DNA of 64,000 nucleotides from Porphyrobacter sp. IPPAS B-1204 (GCA_003724185.1 RHGM01000003.1:372001-436000), one strand, 5' to 3'; shown: positions 27,789 to 40,198, numbered from the stretch's first letter. Numbers and translations: made by a program. The notes: generated by a model not told the origin, from the sequence alone.

Positions 27789-29498
27789 TTACTGGTTGTT
27801 CTGCCGCCCGAGGAAACGCGGGATGCTGAGCGCCGGACCATCATCACCGTCATCATCTTCATCGTCATCGCGTGCGGTGCTGCGCGACAGGTTGGCCATG
27901 CGTTCGAACAGCGTGCTGCCTCCGCCTTCTGCCCCCCCGGCATCACCGCCGCCGCCGCCGAGCAAGCCGCGGCGACGACCGCCACCCAGCTTGGCTTCGA
28001 CCGGCCGATCCTCAGCAGCCAGACGGTCCGCGCTGGAGAGCAGATCGTCGTCTTCACTCTCGGCAGGTTCGTAGCTGGTGTATTCATCGCCGAGATCCAG
28101 CATCCCGGGATCTTCCGCTGCCTCTGGCTCTGCACTGGGGGTGCCCAGTCCGAGCCCGCCGCTGGCATCGGCATCAGCCCCGCGCAGGCCGGCGAGCGGA
28201 TCGACGATATCATCGACATCGTCCTCGTATTCCTCGCCGTAATCGTCCCCGGCGCGCATGCCGGTCAGTTCGAAGGGCGCGGCAGGCGGATAATCGGTTT
28301 CGTCGTCAGCCTCTTCCGACAGATCGAGCGCCTCATCGGCGTAGCTCACCGATGTTGTCGGCTCCGGCGCGGTAAGTTCGAAAGCCGCAAGCGCCGCGGG
28401 CGCTGCCGGAGCCTCAACCACAGGCGGCAACTCGGTCAAGCCTTCGTCTTCCGACAGTTCCAGCACTGGACGCTTGGGCGCACGAGAAGCGCCGAGCGAG
28501 ACGGACTGCGGGCGATCAACATGGCCAATCGCGCTCTGCTCGATACCCGTGGCGACCACCGAAACGCGAATCTTGCCCTTGAGGTCAGGATTGAAGGCGC
28601 TGCCCCAGATGATATTGGCGTCTTCGTCCACCAGCTCGCGGATGTGGTTGGCGGCTTCGTCGACTTCGAGCAGGCGCATATCCTCGCCGCCGATGATCGA
28701 GATGATCACGCCGCGGGCGCCCGCCATGCTGACGCCGTCGAGCAGCGGGTTGGCAATCGCCTGTTCGGCAGCATCAAGCGCGCGGTTCTCACCCTCGCCC
28801 TCGCCGGTGCCCATCATCGCCTTGCCCATCTCGCTCATGACCGAACGCACGTCGGCAAAGTCGAGGTTGATAAGGCCCGGCATCACCATCAGATCGGTGA
28901 TCGAACGCACGCCCTGCTGCAGCACTTCGTCCGCCAGCTGGAAGGCTTCCTTGAAGGTGGTTTCCGCCTTGGCGACCAGAAACAGGTTCTGGTTGGGGAT
29001 CACGATCAGCGTGTCGACATGCTGCTGAAGCTCGTCGATGCCCGCTTCGGCAGCGCGCATCCGGCGGGTGCCTTCGAACAGGAACGGCTTGGTCACGACG
29101 CCCACGGTCAGCACGCCCATGCGGCGCGCAGCTTCGGCGATCACGGGCGCGGCGCCGGTGCCGGTGCCCCCGCCCATGCCCGCTGCGATGAAGCACATAT
29201 TGACGCCTTCCAGCGCCTTTTCGATTTCCGCCACGGTTTCTTCGGCGGCCGCCTTGCCCACTTCAGGGCGAGCGCCTGCACCCAGACCGCCGGTGATATC
29301 CGGCCCAAGCTGGATACGGCGTTCCGCGGGCGAGGTGCTCAAGGCCTGCGCGTCGGTGTTGGCGACGATGAATTCGACGCCTTCGATTTCGGCCGCGATC
29401 ATGTTGGCAATCGCGTTGCCACCGGCCCCGCCAATCCCGATAACGGTAATGCGCGGGCGAAGATCGTCGCTCGCAGCGGGTCCGATATTGATGCTCAT
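27789..29498 (-). CDS. ftsZ: Cell division protein FtsZ
   Basis: Tubulin-like GTPase forming the Z ring; 569 residues. The GTP-binding [11 protein letters not shown] and signature [12 protein letters not shown] are intact, as is the T7 catalytic loop region NLDFADV. After the globular core (to about residue 320) comes an unusually long acidic, Ala/Pro/Glu-rich linker of about 230 residues, then the conserved terminal peptide IPRFLGRQ that binds FtsA and other partners. Last gene of the dcw cluster, 166 bases after ftsA, enough for its own promoter. Confidence 0.97.
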   Translation of the reverse strand: MSINIGPAASDDLRPRITVIGIGGAGGNAIANMIAAEIEGVEFIVANTDAQALSTSPAERRIQLGPDITGGLGAGARPEVGKAAAEETVAEIEKALEGVNMCFIAAGMGGGTGTGAAPVIAEAARRMGVLTVGVVTKPFLFEGTRRMRAAEAGIDELQQHVDTLIVIPNQNLFLVAKAETTFKEAFQLADEVLQQGVRSITDLMVMPGLINLDFADVRSVMSEMGKAMMGTGEGEGENRALDAAEQAIANPLLDGVSMAGARGVIISIIGGEDMRLLEVDEAANHIRELVDEDANIIWGSAFNPDLKGKIRVSVVATGIEQSAIGHVDRPQSVSLGASRAPKRPVLELSEDEGLTELPPVVEAPAAPAALAAFELTAPEPTTSVSYADEALDLSEEADDETDYPPAAPFELTGMRAGDDYGEEYEDDVDDIVDPLAGLRGADADASGGLGLGTPSAEPEAAEDPGMLDLGDEYTSYEPAESEDDDLLSSADRLAAEDRPVEAKLGGGRRRGLLGGGGGDAGGAEGGGSTLFERMANLSRSTARDDDEDDDGDDGPALSIPRFLGRQNNQ

Positions 29499-29664
29499 CA
29501 GCTGGTCCTCCAGGCGCGGGGCTTGCGTTTTGTCATGCTATACCCCCGCATTTATCTTCTGTGACATAATCAAGGTGCACATTTTATAGCGGCAAAGCCC
29601 TTATCCACAATGCAGACCGGCCGTAACGCCCCCGTGACCCTGCGTCAGGCAAGGTGCAGCAGGG

Positions 29665-30993
29665 TCAGAAATACTCTTTCACCGCCCGCACGAGGCGCAT
29701 CAGCAGCGCCCACAGGCCGCTTTCGCGGGTGAAGGCGCGGTAGACGCCGCCCCGCCCTGCGCCCACTGCGCGGATATCGACCGGGTCTTCAGCGGCATAG
29801 AGGCATAGCCCCGCCAGCGTTGCAAAGCCGGGTGCATGATGCGCTTCGGGCATTCCGGGAAGCTGCGGCGGACGGCCAAGCCGCACCGGCTGGCCGAGCG
29901 CGCCCTGCATGAAATCGGCCATCCCGGCGAGCTCCGCCCCGCCGCCAGTCAGCACCACCTGCCCGGCGCGGCTGCCCGCAAAGCCCATTGTCTTCAGAGC
30001 CTTGCCGATCTCGCCGGTCAGCACTGCCAATTGCTGTGTCACCACCGCGACCAGTTCGGCGCGGACGATCCGGTTCTTGTCGTCCGCCCCGCGCGCCAAC
30101 GGACCAACGGGCGCTGCTGCCCCCTCCCCGCCTTCGCCGGGGCCATTGACCGGGATCAGCTCGCGGTGATCGGCGGGGCTGGCGATGGCCGAACCGGCGA
30201 CACATTTCAGCCGCTCCGCTTGACTGCGGCGGATCCCGAAACTGCTGGCGATGGCATCGGTGATCGCCGCCGAGCCCATCGGCACAGCATGCAGCCCCAA
30301 CAGCATACCGCCTGCGAACACCGCAACATTGGTAATGTCCGCGCCGATCTCGACCAGCGCCACGCCAAGCTCGCGTTCTTCCGGCGTCAGGCAGGCATGG
30401 CCAGCGGCCAGCGGCGCGGCGACCACGCCTTCGACTTCCAGATGCGCGTTCTGCACCGCTTCGGTCAGGTTCCTGACCGGCGCACCATCGGCCAGCATCA
30501 CGTGGATATCCACCCCCAGCCGTTCGGCATGAAGCCCGCGGGGATTGGCGACACCGTGGGCGCCATCAAGCGTGTAATGCGCCGGCTGCGCGTGCAGCAC
30601 CTTGCGGCCATCGGGCTGGATCATGTCCTGCGCCTCGACCAGCAGGGCCTCGACATCCTCATCCTCGATCCGCCGCCCGCCGATCTCGATATCGACGGCG
30701 ACAACGTGGCTGGCGAGGCCCGCGCCCGCGCAAGCGATCCATACGGAGCGGACAGGCGTGTTGGCGCTTTTCTCCGCCCGCTCCACCGCATCGCGGATCG
30801 CGTGGGCGGCCGCTGTCATGTCGGTGACATAGCCGCGCTTGATCCCGGCGCTGGCGCGGTGGCCGGATCCCAGAACCTGCAATTCGCCGTTTTCCGCCTC
30901 GCCCATGATCATCGCCGAGATGCGGAAAGACCCGACATTGACGGCGGCAAAGGTGCGCGCAAGGCGGCGCGGGGTAGCTGCGCGTGACGCCAT
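29665..30993 (-). CDS. ftsA: Cell division protein FtsA
   Basis: Actin-like ATPase of 442 residues that anchors FtsZ to the membrane. Subdomain motifs of the actin fold are visible (VNVGSFRI near the N-terminus, VEIGADITNVAVF, LTGGGAELAGM). The C-terminal amphipathic helix, LWALLMRLVRAVKEYF, is the membrane-targeting sequence. ATG 30993 overlaps the ftsQ stop by one base (TGATG) and fits the family start; the frame upstream of it is antisense-like sequence inside ftsQ. Confidence 0.95.
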   Translation of the reverse strand: MASRAATPRRLARTFAAVNVGSFRISAMIMGEAENGELQVLGSGHRASAGIKRGYVTDMTAAAHAIRDAVERAEKSANTPVRSVWIACAGAGLASHVVAVDIEIGGRRIEDEDVEALLVEAQDMIQPDGRKVLHAQPAHYTLDGAHGVANPRGLHAERLGVDIHVMLADGAPVRNLTEAVQNAHLEVEGVVAAPLAAGHACLTPEERELGVALVEIGADITNVAVFAGGMLLGLHAVPMGSAAITDAIASSFGIRRSQAERLKCVAGSAIASPADHRELIPVNGPGEGGEGAAAPVGPLARGADDKNRIVRAELVAVVTQQLAVLTGEIGKALKTMGFAGSRAGQVVLTGGGAELAGMADFMQGALGQPVRLGRPPQLPGMPEAHHAPGFATLAGLCLYAAEDPVDIRAVGAGRGGVYRAFTRESGLWALLMRLVRAVKEYF

Positions 30994-31919
30994 CAGGTGG
31001 TTTCCTCTTCCGCTTCGCCGCCGACCAGCTTGGGTTGGGCAACGCCTTCGGGCAGGCGCAGATAGAGCCTCGGCGGGGTGCGCATATCGAACGCCAGCAC
31101 CTTGCCGCCCAGCAGGCGGTTCTGCCCGTCCAGCCGCGCGAACTTGACCAGCGCGCTGGCGGACTCGACCTCGCCTTCGGGCAGAGCGAGCAACTGGCCG
31201 GTGTTGAAGGTCAGATTCCAGCGGCGGTTGCCGACCCATTCGGCGGCCTCGACCTTCGGTGCCAGCGCAGGCGCCGCGGCGAGCAGCGCCTCAAGCCCCT
31301 TGGCCTGCTTGCCCGCCCCCGGCCCGGCGAGCCGCAGCATCCCCTTGGCCTTCTCGGCGCTGACCGGTTCAAGCTCCACGCCGGTGGCGTCAATCAGCAT
31401 CAGCCGATCCGCCTTTTCCAGCACGGCGTGGGGTTCACGCTCAAGGATGTCGATGGCCAGCGTGTGCGGCAGCTGGATCGAAACGCGGGCATCTTTCACC
31501 CACGGCATGGCGCGCAGTTCGGCGCGCAGCTTGTCGACATCGACCTCCGGCATGGGCTGATCGCGGTTGACGAAGGCGCGGGCATAGACCTGCTGTTCAT
31601 CCATGCGCTGGTTGCCGGTGACGCGCACGTTCTGCACCGTGAAGCCCGCGTCCGCCGCGATCCGTGCAACCTGCGCCTGCGCCAACGCGGGCACGCCCGC
31701 CAGACTGGCAATGACGAATGCGACACCCACGCCAGCGCCGATAATCATCGCAAGCCAGATGCGGCTCCACTGTTCTTCAGTGAAGGGCAGCAGGCCCATC
31801 GCCCTGTCGATAAGACCGCTGGCCGACCCGCGCGCCTTGCGGGCAGTGACTGCACGGCTCTGCGCCTTGGCCGCGCGGCGAACACCGGATGCGCCGTTAC
31901 GCCTGATCTGCTGCGCCAT
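30993..31919 (-). CDS. ftsQ: Cell division protein FtsQ
   Basis: Single-pass divisome protein of 308 residues linking early and late division proteins. A basic cytoplasmic N-terminus of about 50 residues is followed by one transmembrane helix (about 60-82), the POTRA domain (FTVQNVRVTGNQRM onward) and the beta domain. ATG 31919 lies 23 bases inside the ddl gene. Confidence 0.93.
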   Translation of the reverse strand: MAQQIRRNGASGVRRAAKAQSRAVTARKARGSASGLIDRAMGLLPFTEEQWSRIWLAMIIGAGVGVAFVIASLAGVPALAQAQVARIAADAGFTVQNVRVTGNQRMDEQQVYARAFVNRDQPMPEVDVDKLRAELRAMPWVKDARVSIQLPHTLAIDILEREPHAVLEKADRLMLIDATGVELEPVSAEKAKGMLRLAGPGAGKQAKGLEALLAAAPALAPKVEAAEWVGNRRWNLTFNTGQLLALPEGEVESASALVKFARLDGQNRLLGGKVLAFDMRTPPRLYLRLPEGVAQPKLVGGEAEEETT

Positions 31920-32886
31920 CGCTGCCCCCCTTGTCCTTTGCGCCGTGCACCCGCAAAGCCTCAGCCACCAGCATCTCGACCAGATCGGCATAAGGAATGC
32001 CCCGGCCCGCCGCCTGTTCAGGCACGAGGCTCAAGGGCGTCATGCCCGGCTGGGTGTTGGTTTCAAGCACGAACAACCCGTCCTCGCCCGCTTCCTCGTC
32101 CCAGCGGAAATCGGTGCGGCTGGTGCCGTGGCAGCCGAGCACCTGATGCGCCTTGACCGCATAGGCCTCGCACAGCGCGGTGATTTCGGGCGGGAGCTGG
32201 GCGGGGAAAATATGCTCGGTGCGCCCTGCGGTGTATTTGTTCTCGTAATCGTAGAAGCCGTTGGCGACGATCAGTTCGGTGACGCCCAGCGCTCGCGGGC
32301 CATCGGGGCCATCAAGCACGGCGGCGGTCAGTTCGCGGCCCTTGATGAAGGGTTCGGCGAGCAATTCGGCAAATTCCTGCCACGGCCCGCGTGCATCCGG
32401 ACTGATCGGATTGCCGACATTACTATCGGCAGTGATGATCGCGACGCCCACGGACGAGCCCTCATTCACCGGCTTCAGCACGTAGGGGCGCGGCAGGGGG
32501 TCGCGTTCGTAAAGCTCATCGCGGGTGACGATCCGCCCGCCGGGCATCGGGATGCCGTGCGGCACCAGCGCCTGCTTGGTCAGCTGCTTGTCGATCGCGA
32601 TCACCGATGTGGCGAGGCCCGAATGGGTATAAGGCAGGCCCATCAGGTCGAGCATCCCCTGCACCGTCCCGTCCTCACCCGGCACACCGTGGAGCGCGTT
32701 GAAGACAACATCCGGCTGGGCTTCCGCCAGACGCAGCGCGACATCGCGGCCCATGTCGATGCGGGTGACGCGGTGGCCCTTGCTCTCCAGTGCATCAGCC
32801 ACGCCCGCGCCGCTGGTCAGCGAGACGGGGCGCTCATTGGCCCAGCCGCCCATCAGAACGGCAACGTGGAGTTTGGGAAGAGTCAC
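31897..32886 (-). CDS. ddl: D-alanine--D-alanine ligase
   Basis: ATP-grasp enzyme of 329 residues making the D-Ala-D-Ala dipeptide for the muropeptide. Motifs seen: VLMGGWANERPVSL at the N-terminus, LHGVPGEDG, the ATP-grasp lysine region YVLKPVNEGSSVGV, and the metal-binding C-terminal ETNTQPGMT. The start is GTG 32886, which overlaps the murB stop as GTGA; no ATG is available near the conserved N-terminus. Confidence 0.95.
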   Translation of the reverse strand: MTLPKLHVAVLMGGWANERPVSLTSGAGVADALESKGHRVTRIDMGRDVALRLAEAQPDVVFNALHGVPGEDGTVQGMLDLMGLPYTHSGLATSVIAIDKQLTKQALVPHGIPMPGGRIVTRDELYERDPLPRPYVLKPVNEGSSVGVAIITADSNVGNPISPDARGPWQEFAELLAEPFIKGRELTAAVLDGPDGPRALGVTELIVANGFYDYENKYTAGRTEHIFPAQLPPEITALCEAYAVKAHQVLGCHGTSRTDFRWDEEAGEDGLFVLETNTQPGMTPLSLVPEQAAGRGIPYADLVEMLVAEALRVHGAKDKGGSDGAADQA

Positions 32887-33848
32887 GGGCGTCCTACTCG
32901 CTGGATTTCCCATTCGAGGCTGACGCCGGAATGGGCATAGACCTTGTCGCGCACCAGCTCGCCCAGACCTTCGATATCGGCGCTGGTGGCGGTGCCGGTG
33001 TTGATGAGGAAGTTGGTGTGCTTCTCGCTGACCTGCGCGCCGCCCAGCGTGAGGCCCCGGCATCCGGCTTTGTCGACCAACTCCCACGCCTTGTGGCCCT
33101 CGGGGTTCTTGAAGGTCGATCCGCCGGTCTTGGTGCGCAAGGGCTGGCTTGCCTCGCGCGCGGCGGCGATGCGGTCCATTTCGGCACCGATCTCTTTCGG
33201 GTCGCCCGGACGGCCCCGGAACCGCGCCGACACCACGATCGCCCCGTCAGGCAGGGCCGAATGGCGATAGGAATATTCAAGCTCCGCCGCGTTCAGGGTG
33301 ATGAAGCTGCCATCGTGCAGGATCACTGCGCAATCCATCAGCACATCGGCGACCTCGCGCCCGTAAGCGCCGCCGTTCATCCGCACAAAGCCGCCGACCG
33401 TGCCGGGAATGCCGCGCAGGAATTCCAGCCCCGCAATGCCCAGATCGCGTGCGGTCGATGCGACCAGAATGCCGCTCGCCCCGCCGCCGCAGGTGAGTTC
33501 CAGCTCGCCCGTGTGCTCAACCTTGGCGAAACTCTTGCCAAGCCGCACCACCACGCCCGGCACCCCGCCGTCGCGCACGATCATGTTCGACCCCAGACCC
33601 AGCGCCATCACCGGGATCTCGCCGCCGAGCCGTTCGAGAAACAGTTTGAGGTCTTCAAGATCAGCCGGTTCGAACAGCCAGTCAGCCGGGCCGCCGGTCT
33701 TGAACCAGGTATAGGGCGCCAGCGGTGCCTTGCAGGTCAGCTTGCCGCGAATGCCTTCCAGCGGCACGGGCGCGGACACGCCGCCTTCGACCGCGCAGGT
33801 CGGCGCGGCGCCGTTGTCATATTCGTAGCTGTCACCCGGCTGGTTCAT
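32883..33848 (-). CDS. murB: UDP-N-acetylenolpyruvoylglucosamine reductase
   Basis: FAD- and NADPH-dependent enzyme of 321 residues completing UDP-MurNAc. FAD-binding motifs are clear ([36 protein letters not shown]), as are YSYRHS and the catalytic SerGly pocket [10 protein letters not shown]. This is the short type I/II form lacking a long third insert. ATG 33848 overlaps the murC stop (ATGA). Confidence 0.95.
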   Translation of the reverse strand: MNQPGDSYEYDNGAAPTCAVEGGVSAPVPLEGIRGKLTCKAPLAPYTWFKTGGPADWLFEPADLEDLKLFLERLGGEIPVMALGLGSNMIVRDGGVPGVVVRLGKSFAKVEHTGELELTCGGGASGILVASTARDLGIAGLEFLRGIPGTVGGFVRMNGGAYGREVADVLMDCAVILHDGSFITLNAAELEYSYRHSALPDGAIVVSARFRGRPGDPKEIGAEMDRIAAAREASQPLRTKTGGSTFKNPEGHKAWELVDKAGCRGLTLGGAQVSEKHTNFLINTGTATSADIEGLGELVRDKVYAHSGVSLEWEIQRVGRP

Positions 33849-35293
33849 GCCGCCCGCACCTTGCGGGCCGCGATGGCGGGGGCAAGCCCAGCCGCCCAGC
33901 GCGTGATATCGCCCGCGCCCAGACACACCACCATGTCGCCGGGCTGGATTTCGTCAGCCAGCGTTTCCGCCAAAGCATCAGCCCCGGCGATTTCCCGCGC
34001 CGCACGGTGCCCGCGTGCCTTCATCCCCGCCACCAGCGCTGTGTGATCGACGCCCGGGATCGGCTCCTCACCCGCAGGATAGACCGGCGCGACATAGGCG
34101 ATGTCGGCATCGTCGAAGCAGGACTGGAAATCGTTCATCAGATCGCCAAGGCGCGAATAGCGGTGCGGCTGGGCTACCGCGATCACGCGGCCCTGCGTTC
34201 CCGCCACAGCCTCACGCGCCGCGCTGAGCACGGCGCGGATTTCGACCGGGTGGTGGGCGTAATCGTCAATCACCGTCACCGCGCCGCCGTCCACCGCGAC
34301 GCTGCCGACCTTGGTGAAGCGCCGCCGCACGCCGCCGAACCGGGCAAAACCAGTGCGGATGACCTCGTCCGAACAGCCCATCTCGACCGCCACGGCAATC
34401 GCGGCGAGCGCGTTCTGGACATTGTGGCGGCCCGGCATGGGCAGGTGCACGCCCTCGATCCGGCGATCCGCGTTTTCGTTCTTTGGCCCGCGCTGGCGCA
34501 CGATCACATCGAAGCTGTTGCCGCCTTCCGCCGAGCGCACATTCACGCCGCAAATGTCGGCCTGAAGCGAGAAGCCGTAGGTCACAACCTTGCGATCGCG
34601 CACATCGCCGATCACCGCCTGCACCACCGGATGATCAACGCACAGCACCGCCGCGCCATAGAACGGCACGTTGTGGATGAACTCCACAAACGCCTTCTTC
34701 ACCCCCTCGAAATCACCATAGTGATCGAGGTGTTCGGGATCGATATTGGTGACGACCGCAATCGTGCCGTCCAGCCGCAGGAAGCTGCCGTCGCTCTCGT
34801 CGGCTTCGACCACCATCCAGTCGGAATCGCCCAATCGTGCGTTGGAGCCGTATTGTTCGATGATCCCGCCATTGATGACGGTCGGATCGATCCCGCCCGC
34901 ATCGAGCAGCGTGGCGATCATGCTGGTGGTGGTGGTCTTGCCATGCGTGCCTGCGACCGCGACGGTGGACTTCAGGCGCATCAGTTCCGCGAGCATTTCC
35001 GCGCGGCGCACCACAGGCACGCGTGCTTCCAGCGCGGCGGCGACTTCGGGGTTGGTGCGGCGCACGGCGGTCGAGGTGACGACCACGGCGACGCCCGCGA
35101 CATTTTCCGCCTTGTGGCCGATATGCACTGTCATCCCACGCGCACGCAGGCGTTCAACGCTGGGCCCTTCGGCGATATCGCTGCCCTGCACTGTGTAGCC
35201 GAGATTGTGCATCACCTCGGCAATGCCCGACATGCCGATTCCGCCGATGCCGACGAAATGGATGATGCCGATATCTGTGCCAACGCCCTTCAT
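33845..35293 (-). CDS. murC: UDP-N-acetylmuramate--L-alanine ligase
   Basis: Adds L-Ala to UDP-MurNAc; 482 residues. Visible are the N-terminal [18 protein letters not shown]ossmann loop, the ATP loop [25 protein letters not shown], and [14 protein letters not shown] of the C-terminal domain. Start ATG 35293 overlaps the murG stop by four bases. Confidence 0.96.
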   Translation of the reverse strand: MKGVGTDIGIIHFVGIGGIGMSGIAEVMHNLGYTVQGSDIAEGPSVERLRARGMTVHIGHKAENVAGVAVVVTSTAVRRTNPEVAAALEARVPVVRRAEMLAELMRLKSTVAVAGTHGKTTTTSMIATLLDAGGIDPTVINGGIIEQYGSNARLGDSDWMVVEADESDGSFLRLDGTIAVVTNIDPEHLDHYGDFEGVKKAFVEFIHNVPFYGAAVLCVDHPVVQAVIGDVRDRKVVTYGFSLQADICGVNVRSAEGGNSFDVIVRQRGPKNENADRRIEGVHLPMPGRHNVQNALAAIAVAVEMGCSDEVIRTGFARFGGVRRRFTKVGSVAVDGGAVTVIDDYAHHPVEIRAVLSAAREAVAGTQGRVIAVAQPHRYSRLGDLMNDFQSCFDDADIAYVAPVYPAGEEPIPGVDHTALVAGMKARGHRAAREIAGADALAETLADEIQPGDMVVCLGAGDITRWAAGLAPAIAARKVRAA

Positions 35294-36513
35294 CTGTCTG
35301 CCCGATCTTTCGCGGCCTCACGCGTCGCGGTCTGCGGACGGGTGGCGGTCTGCGCGGCGCGGGGGTTTGCCTCGCCCACCCGGATCACGTCCATCAGATC
35401 GATCCCGCTCATGCTTTCGACCAGATCGGCCAAGTCCTTCGCCGCATCGGGCCTCCCGCAATTGAAAGCGCAATGCGCGGCGTTGGAAAGGCTCTGCGGG
35501 TTCATCGCCATCGCCTGGATCTGCTTGGCAAGTTCCTTGGGCTGGAAGGCGTCCTGCCGGATCATCCGCGCCCCGCCCGCCTTCACCATCTCGCGGGTGT
35601 TGGCGGCTTGGTGATCGTCGGTGGCGATGGGCAGCGGGATCAGGATCGCCGGGCGGCCCACGGCGGTCAGTTCCGCAATGGTCGAAGCGCCCGCCCGCCC
35701 GATGAACAGATGCGCGCCCGCCAGCCGTTCGTGCATGTCTTCGAAGTATGTGCCGAGTTCGGCCGGAATGTCATGCTCGGCATAGCGCTTGCGCACAGCT
35801 TCAAGGTCTTCGGCGCGGCATTGCTGCGTCACCTGCAAGCGCTGGCGCAGCGCAGGCGGCAGCATGGCGAGGCCATCGGGCACAACTTCGGACAGCACCC
35901 GCGCACCCTGGCTTCCACCGGTCACCAGAATGCGCAACAGGCTTTCTTCGGTGAAGGCGGGGAAATCCTGTTCGCGCAAGGCCAGCACCTCGGCGCGCAC
36001 CGGGTTGCCGACCAGACGCACCTTGCCAGCGTGCTTGGGCTTGAGCCGGTCAACCTGCGCATAGGAGGTCGCAATCGCATCCACCCTGCCGCTGAGCAGG
36101 CGGTTGACGCGGCCCAGCACTGCGTTCTGTTCGTGCACGATGCTCGGCAGCTTGGCAGCCGTGGCGGCCAGCAGCGCGGGCAGCGCGGGATAGCCGCCGA
36201 AGCCGACCACCGCCGAAGGTTCAAAGCTTTCGAACAGGCGCAGCGCCATCGCCCGGCCTTCCAGCACCGCGCTCACCCCGGCAGGCCAGCCCAGCGGGTT
36301 CTTGCCGAAGCGCCCGGCGGGCAGCACGTGGGCGGTGAGATAATCGGGTTTGCCCGGGATCGCCGCACCGCGTTCATCGGTGATCAGCGCCACGTGATGG
36401 CCGCGCGCGTGGAGTTCTGCCGCCAGCGCAAAAGCGGGGATCAGGTGGCCGCCGGTGCCGCCTGCGGCGAGCACATAGTGGCGGGAAGCGCCCGTTGGGG
36501 TGTGGCTCGTCAT
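35290..36513 (-). CDS. murG: Lipid I-to-II glycosyltransferase MurG
   Basis: Peripheral membrane GT-B enzyme (407 residues) that adds GlcNAc to lipid I to form lipid II. The N-terminal [12 protein letters not shown] loop, [14 protein letters not shown], and the UDP-GlcNAc-binding segment [10 protein letters not shown] are intact, as is [12 protein letters not shown] charged tail of about 40 residues, rich in Arg/Ala/Thr, extends past the family end. ATG 36513 overlaps the ftsW stop (ATGA). Confidence 0.95.
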   Translation of the reverse strand: MTSHTPTGASRHYVLAAGGTGGHLIPAFALAAELHARGHHVALITDERGAAIPGKPDYLTAHVLPAGRFGKNPLGWPAGVSAVLEGRAMALRLFESFEPSAVVGFGGYPALPALLAATAAKLPSIVHEQNAVLGRVNRLLSGRVDAIATSYAQVDRLKPKHAGKVRLVGNPVRAEVLALREQDFPAFTEESLLRILVTGGSQGARVLSEVVPDGLAMLPPALRQRLQVTQQCRAEDLEAVRKRYAEHDIPAELGTYFEDMHERLAGAHLFIGRAGASTIAELTAVGRPAILIPLPIATDDHQAANTREMVKAGGARMIRQDAFQPKELAKQIQAMAMNPQSLSNAAHCAFNCGRPDAAKDLADLVESMSGIDLMDVIRVGEANPRAAQTATRPQTATREAAKDRADR

Positions 36514-37739
36514 GCGCCGTTGTCCTTGCGTTCGATCAGGTCGCGCAGGCCCCCGCCTTCGCGGGCGAGGAACGGGTTGCGCCGGGTGATCGCCAGCAAT
36601 AGCCCAAGCGTGAAGCACACCGCCAGTGTCGATGAACCGCCATAGGAAATCAGCGGCAGGGTCATGCCCTTGGACGGGAACAGCTTGAGGTTCACCATGA
36701 TGTTGATGAAGGCCTGCCCGCCGAACTGGGTGATGAGACCCGCCGCCGCCAGCAGCGCGAACAGATTGTCCTCCCCCACCAGCCGCATCAGCGCCCGCAG
36801 CACGAGCGCACAATAGAGCAGCACGATCACCCCGCACATCACCAGACCAAATTCCTCGCCGATGACCGAGAAGATGTAATCGGTGTGCGCTTCAGGCAGG
36901 TTCATCTTGCGCGTGCCGAGCCACAGGCCGGTCCCCGTCCACCCGCCAGCGGTGATGGTGCGCTGGGCCAGATCGACCTGATCGAAGGCCGTGCCGCCCC
37001 CCAGGAACCCGTCAATCCGGTGGCGGGCATTGTCGTAGAACACGTAGGCGAGGCCCAGCGCGCCGACCCCTGCCCCGATCAGCACCGCGATGCGCTGCCA
37101 GGCGACACCCGCCAGCAGCACCATCACCAGCCAGATCCCGCCAAACAGGATCGCATCGCCAAGGTTGGGTTGCAGCATCAGCAGCGCCGCAATCAGGCCC
37201 ATCAGCCCGGTGACATAAACCACCACCGGCAAGCCCGGATCACGGAGCCGCCAGCTGAGAATCCACGCGCAGATGATCGCAAAGCCGGGCTTGAGGAATT
37301 CGGACGGCTGTAGGCTCATGCCGACATTGATCCAGCGCTTGGCGCCGTTCTTTTCCTCGCCGACGAAAGGCACCACGAACAGCAGCGCCAGCATCACCGC
37401 ACCGACCAGAATGCCCACCCGCCGAGCAGAATCCCGGCCGAGGAAGGACAGCGCGATCATCAGCGCAAGGCCCATCAGCTGAAACACGATATGCCGCTTG
37501 AAGAACATGAACTCATCAAGCGAGACCTTGGCGGTCGAAAGCTGATCAGCGCTGGCGGGCGAGGCGGCTGCGACCGCGATGGTGCCGATCACCATCAGCA
37601 GAACGATCAGCCCCAGCAGCACCTTGTCGATTTCGCGCCACCAGATGCGCAAGGTGTCGCGCCAGCGGCGCTGCACCGGCACCGGCGGCAGATAATTGCC
37701 AGCGCCGCGCGTGGCCGAGGGATAGGCCGGCACAGTCAT
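36510..37739 (-). CDS. ftsW: SEDS peptidoglycan glycosyltransferase FtsW
   Basis: Septal SEDS-family polymerase of 409 residues with about ten transmembrane segments, acting with FtsI. The loop KRWINVGMSLQPSEFLKP and the C-terminal GMTLPLISYGGSS are diagnostic of the family. A cytoplasmic N-terminus of about 40 residues precedes the first helix. The start overlaps the murD stop (ATGA). Confidence 0.95.
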   Translation of the reverse strand: MTVPAYPSATRGAGNYLPPVPVQRRWRDTLRIWWREIDKVLLGLIVLLMVIGTIAVAAASPASADQLSTAKVSLDEFMFFKRHIVFQLMGLALMIALSFLGRDSARRVGILVGAVMLALLFVVPFVGEEKNGAKRWINVGMSLQPSEFLKPGFAIICAWILSWRLRDPGLPVVVYVTGLMGLIAALLMLQPNLGDAILFGGIWLVMVLLAGVAWQRIAVLIGAGVGALGLAYVFYDNARHRIDGFLGGGTAFDQVDLAQRTITAGGWTGTGLWLGTRKMNLPEAHTDYIFSVIGEEFGLVMCGVIVLLYCALVLRALMRLVGEDNLFALLAAAGLITQFGGQAFINIMVNLKLFPSKGMTLPLISYGGSSTLAVCFTLGLLLAITRRNPFLAREGGGLRDLIERKDNGA

Positions 37740-39112
37740 GGCAGGATGCTCCGGCTGGCGGCATCATCGCCGCTTGCCGTGTCGCAGCCGGTGATCGCAC
37801 CGACCATCTGGCGGAAGTGGTGCCCGCGCTTTTCGTAATCGCGGAACTGGTCGTAACTGGCGCAGGCCGGGCTCAGCAGCACGATTTCGCCGGGGCGGGC
37901 GGCTTCCTCGGCGCGGCGTACGGCTTCGCTGATAAGTTCGCAGCGTTCGACCCTGACCTGCCCTTCGAGCAGATCGGCGAACATCGGCCCGGCCTCGCCC
38001 ACGGTGTAGGCAGCGGCGACATTGGCGAGATGATCGGCGCAGGCGCCCAGCCCGTCTTCCTTGGGCAGCCCGCCGACGATCCAGTGAATCCGCGGCGCGC
38101 CGCCATTGATGGCGGGATCGGGCGGGAAGGCGGCGAGCGCAGGCGCGGCAGAGGCGGCGTTGGTCGCCTTGCTGTCGTTGATGTAGCTGACACCGCCCAC
38201 GTCGCACACGCGCTCCATGCGGTGCGGGAGGCCGCGATAGGTTTTCAGCCCCTCACCAATCTGCGCGTCGGTCAGGCCAAGCTGGCGGCAGATCGCCACC
38301 GCGACAGCGGCGTTCTGGGCATTGTGCGGCCCGGCGAGCGAGGGGGACCGCCCCTTGCCGAGCCCGGCCGCATCAAGATCGGCAGTCCTGACCCGCACCA
38401 GCGGCTTGGCGGCCGTCTCCAGCCCCTCGGCGATGGCGCGGGTGGGTTCATCCTCCACGCAGATCAGCGCGGTGCCTTCCGCCTGCATCTGGAACAACCG
38501 CTCCTTCGAGGCGGCATAGGCTTCGAAACTGGCGTAACGATCAAGGTGATCGGGGGTGATATTGGTCAGCGCGGCAATGTCGCAATCGAGCGTGAAGGTG
38601 AGGTCGATCTGGAAGCTCGACAGTTCGAGCACATAGACCCCGCCTTCGGGGAGGGGCGCCTGCCCCATGATCGGTTCGCCGATATTGCCGCCCATCAAGC
38701 TGGGGACACCGGCGGTTTGCAGGATGTGGTGCACCAAAGCGGTGGTGGTCGATTTGCCGTTGGTGCCGGTGATGCCCACCACGCGGTGCGGCGGCAGGCT
38801 TGGCCTTGCACCGGCGAACAATTCGATGTCGCCGATCACGGGCAGGCCATATTGCCACACATGCGGCCCGATCGGGTGGCTGTTCAATGGCACGCCCGGC
38901 GACACCACCACGCCCGCAAAGCCGGTGAGGTCCAGCTCGAGCGGATCGATCAACCGGCAGCGCCCTTCGAACGGTTCGCGTGCATGGGGTTGGCGGTCCC
39001 AGGCAATCACCTCTGCCCCGCTCGCAATCAGCGCCTCTGCCGCCGCCGCGCCCGAGCGCGCGAGGCCGAGCACCGCGAAGCGCTTACCGGCAAAGGCGGG
39101 GGAGGTGATCAC
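37736..39112 (-). CDS. murD: UDP-N-acetylmuramoyl-L-alanine--D-glutamate ligase
   Basis: Adds D-Glu to the growing peptide; 458 residues. Rossmann-type N-terminus (VLGLARSGAAAAEAL), ATP loop GTNGKSTTTALV, NITPDHLDRY, and the C-terminal NDSKATNAASAAPAL are clear. It starts 15 bases after the mraY stop, the widest spacing within the mur part of the cluster except mraY-murF. Confidence 0.96.
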   Translation of the reverse strand: MITSPAFAGKRFAVLGLARSGAAAAEALIASGAEVIAWDRQPHAREPFEGRCRLIDPLELDLTGFAGVVVSPGVPLNSHPIGPHVWQYGLPVIGDIELFAGARPSLPPHRVVGITGTNGKSTTTALVHHILQTAGVPSLMGGNIGEPIMGQAPLPEGGVYVLELSSFQIDLTFTLDCDIAALTNITPDHLDRYASFEAYAASKERLFQMQAEGTALICVEDEPTRAIAEGLETAAKPLVRVRTADLDAAGLGKGRSPSLAGPHNAQNAAVAVAICRQLGLTDAQIGEGLKTYRGLPHRMERVCDVGGVSYINDSKATNAASAAPALAAFPPDPAINGGAPRIHWIVGGLPKEDGLGACADHLANVAAAYTVGEAGPMFADLLEGQVRVERCELISEAVRRAEEAARPGEIVLLSPACASYDQFRDYEKRGHHFRQMVGAITGCDTASGDDAASRSILP

Positions 39113-39127
39113 GCGCGCCCGCCCCTC

Positions 39128-40198
<1,071 letters not shown>

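Noticed and set aside
27447-29564. 705-codon plus-strand open frame opposite ftsZ and the TPR gene
   Set aside because: Shadow of ftsZ; no recognisable domain or ribosome site.
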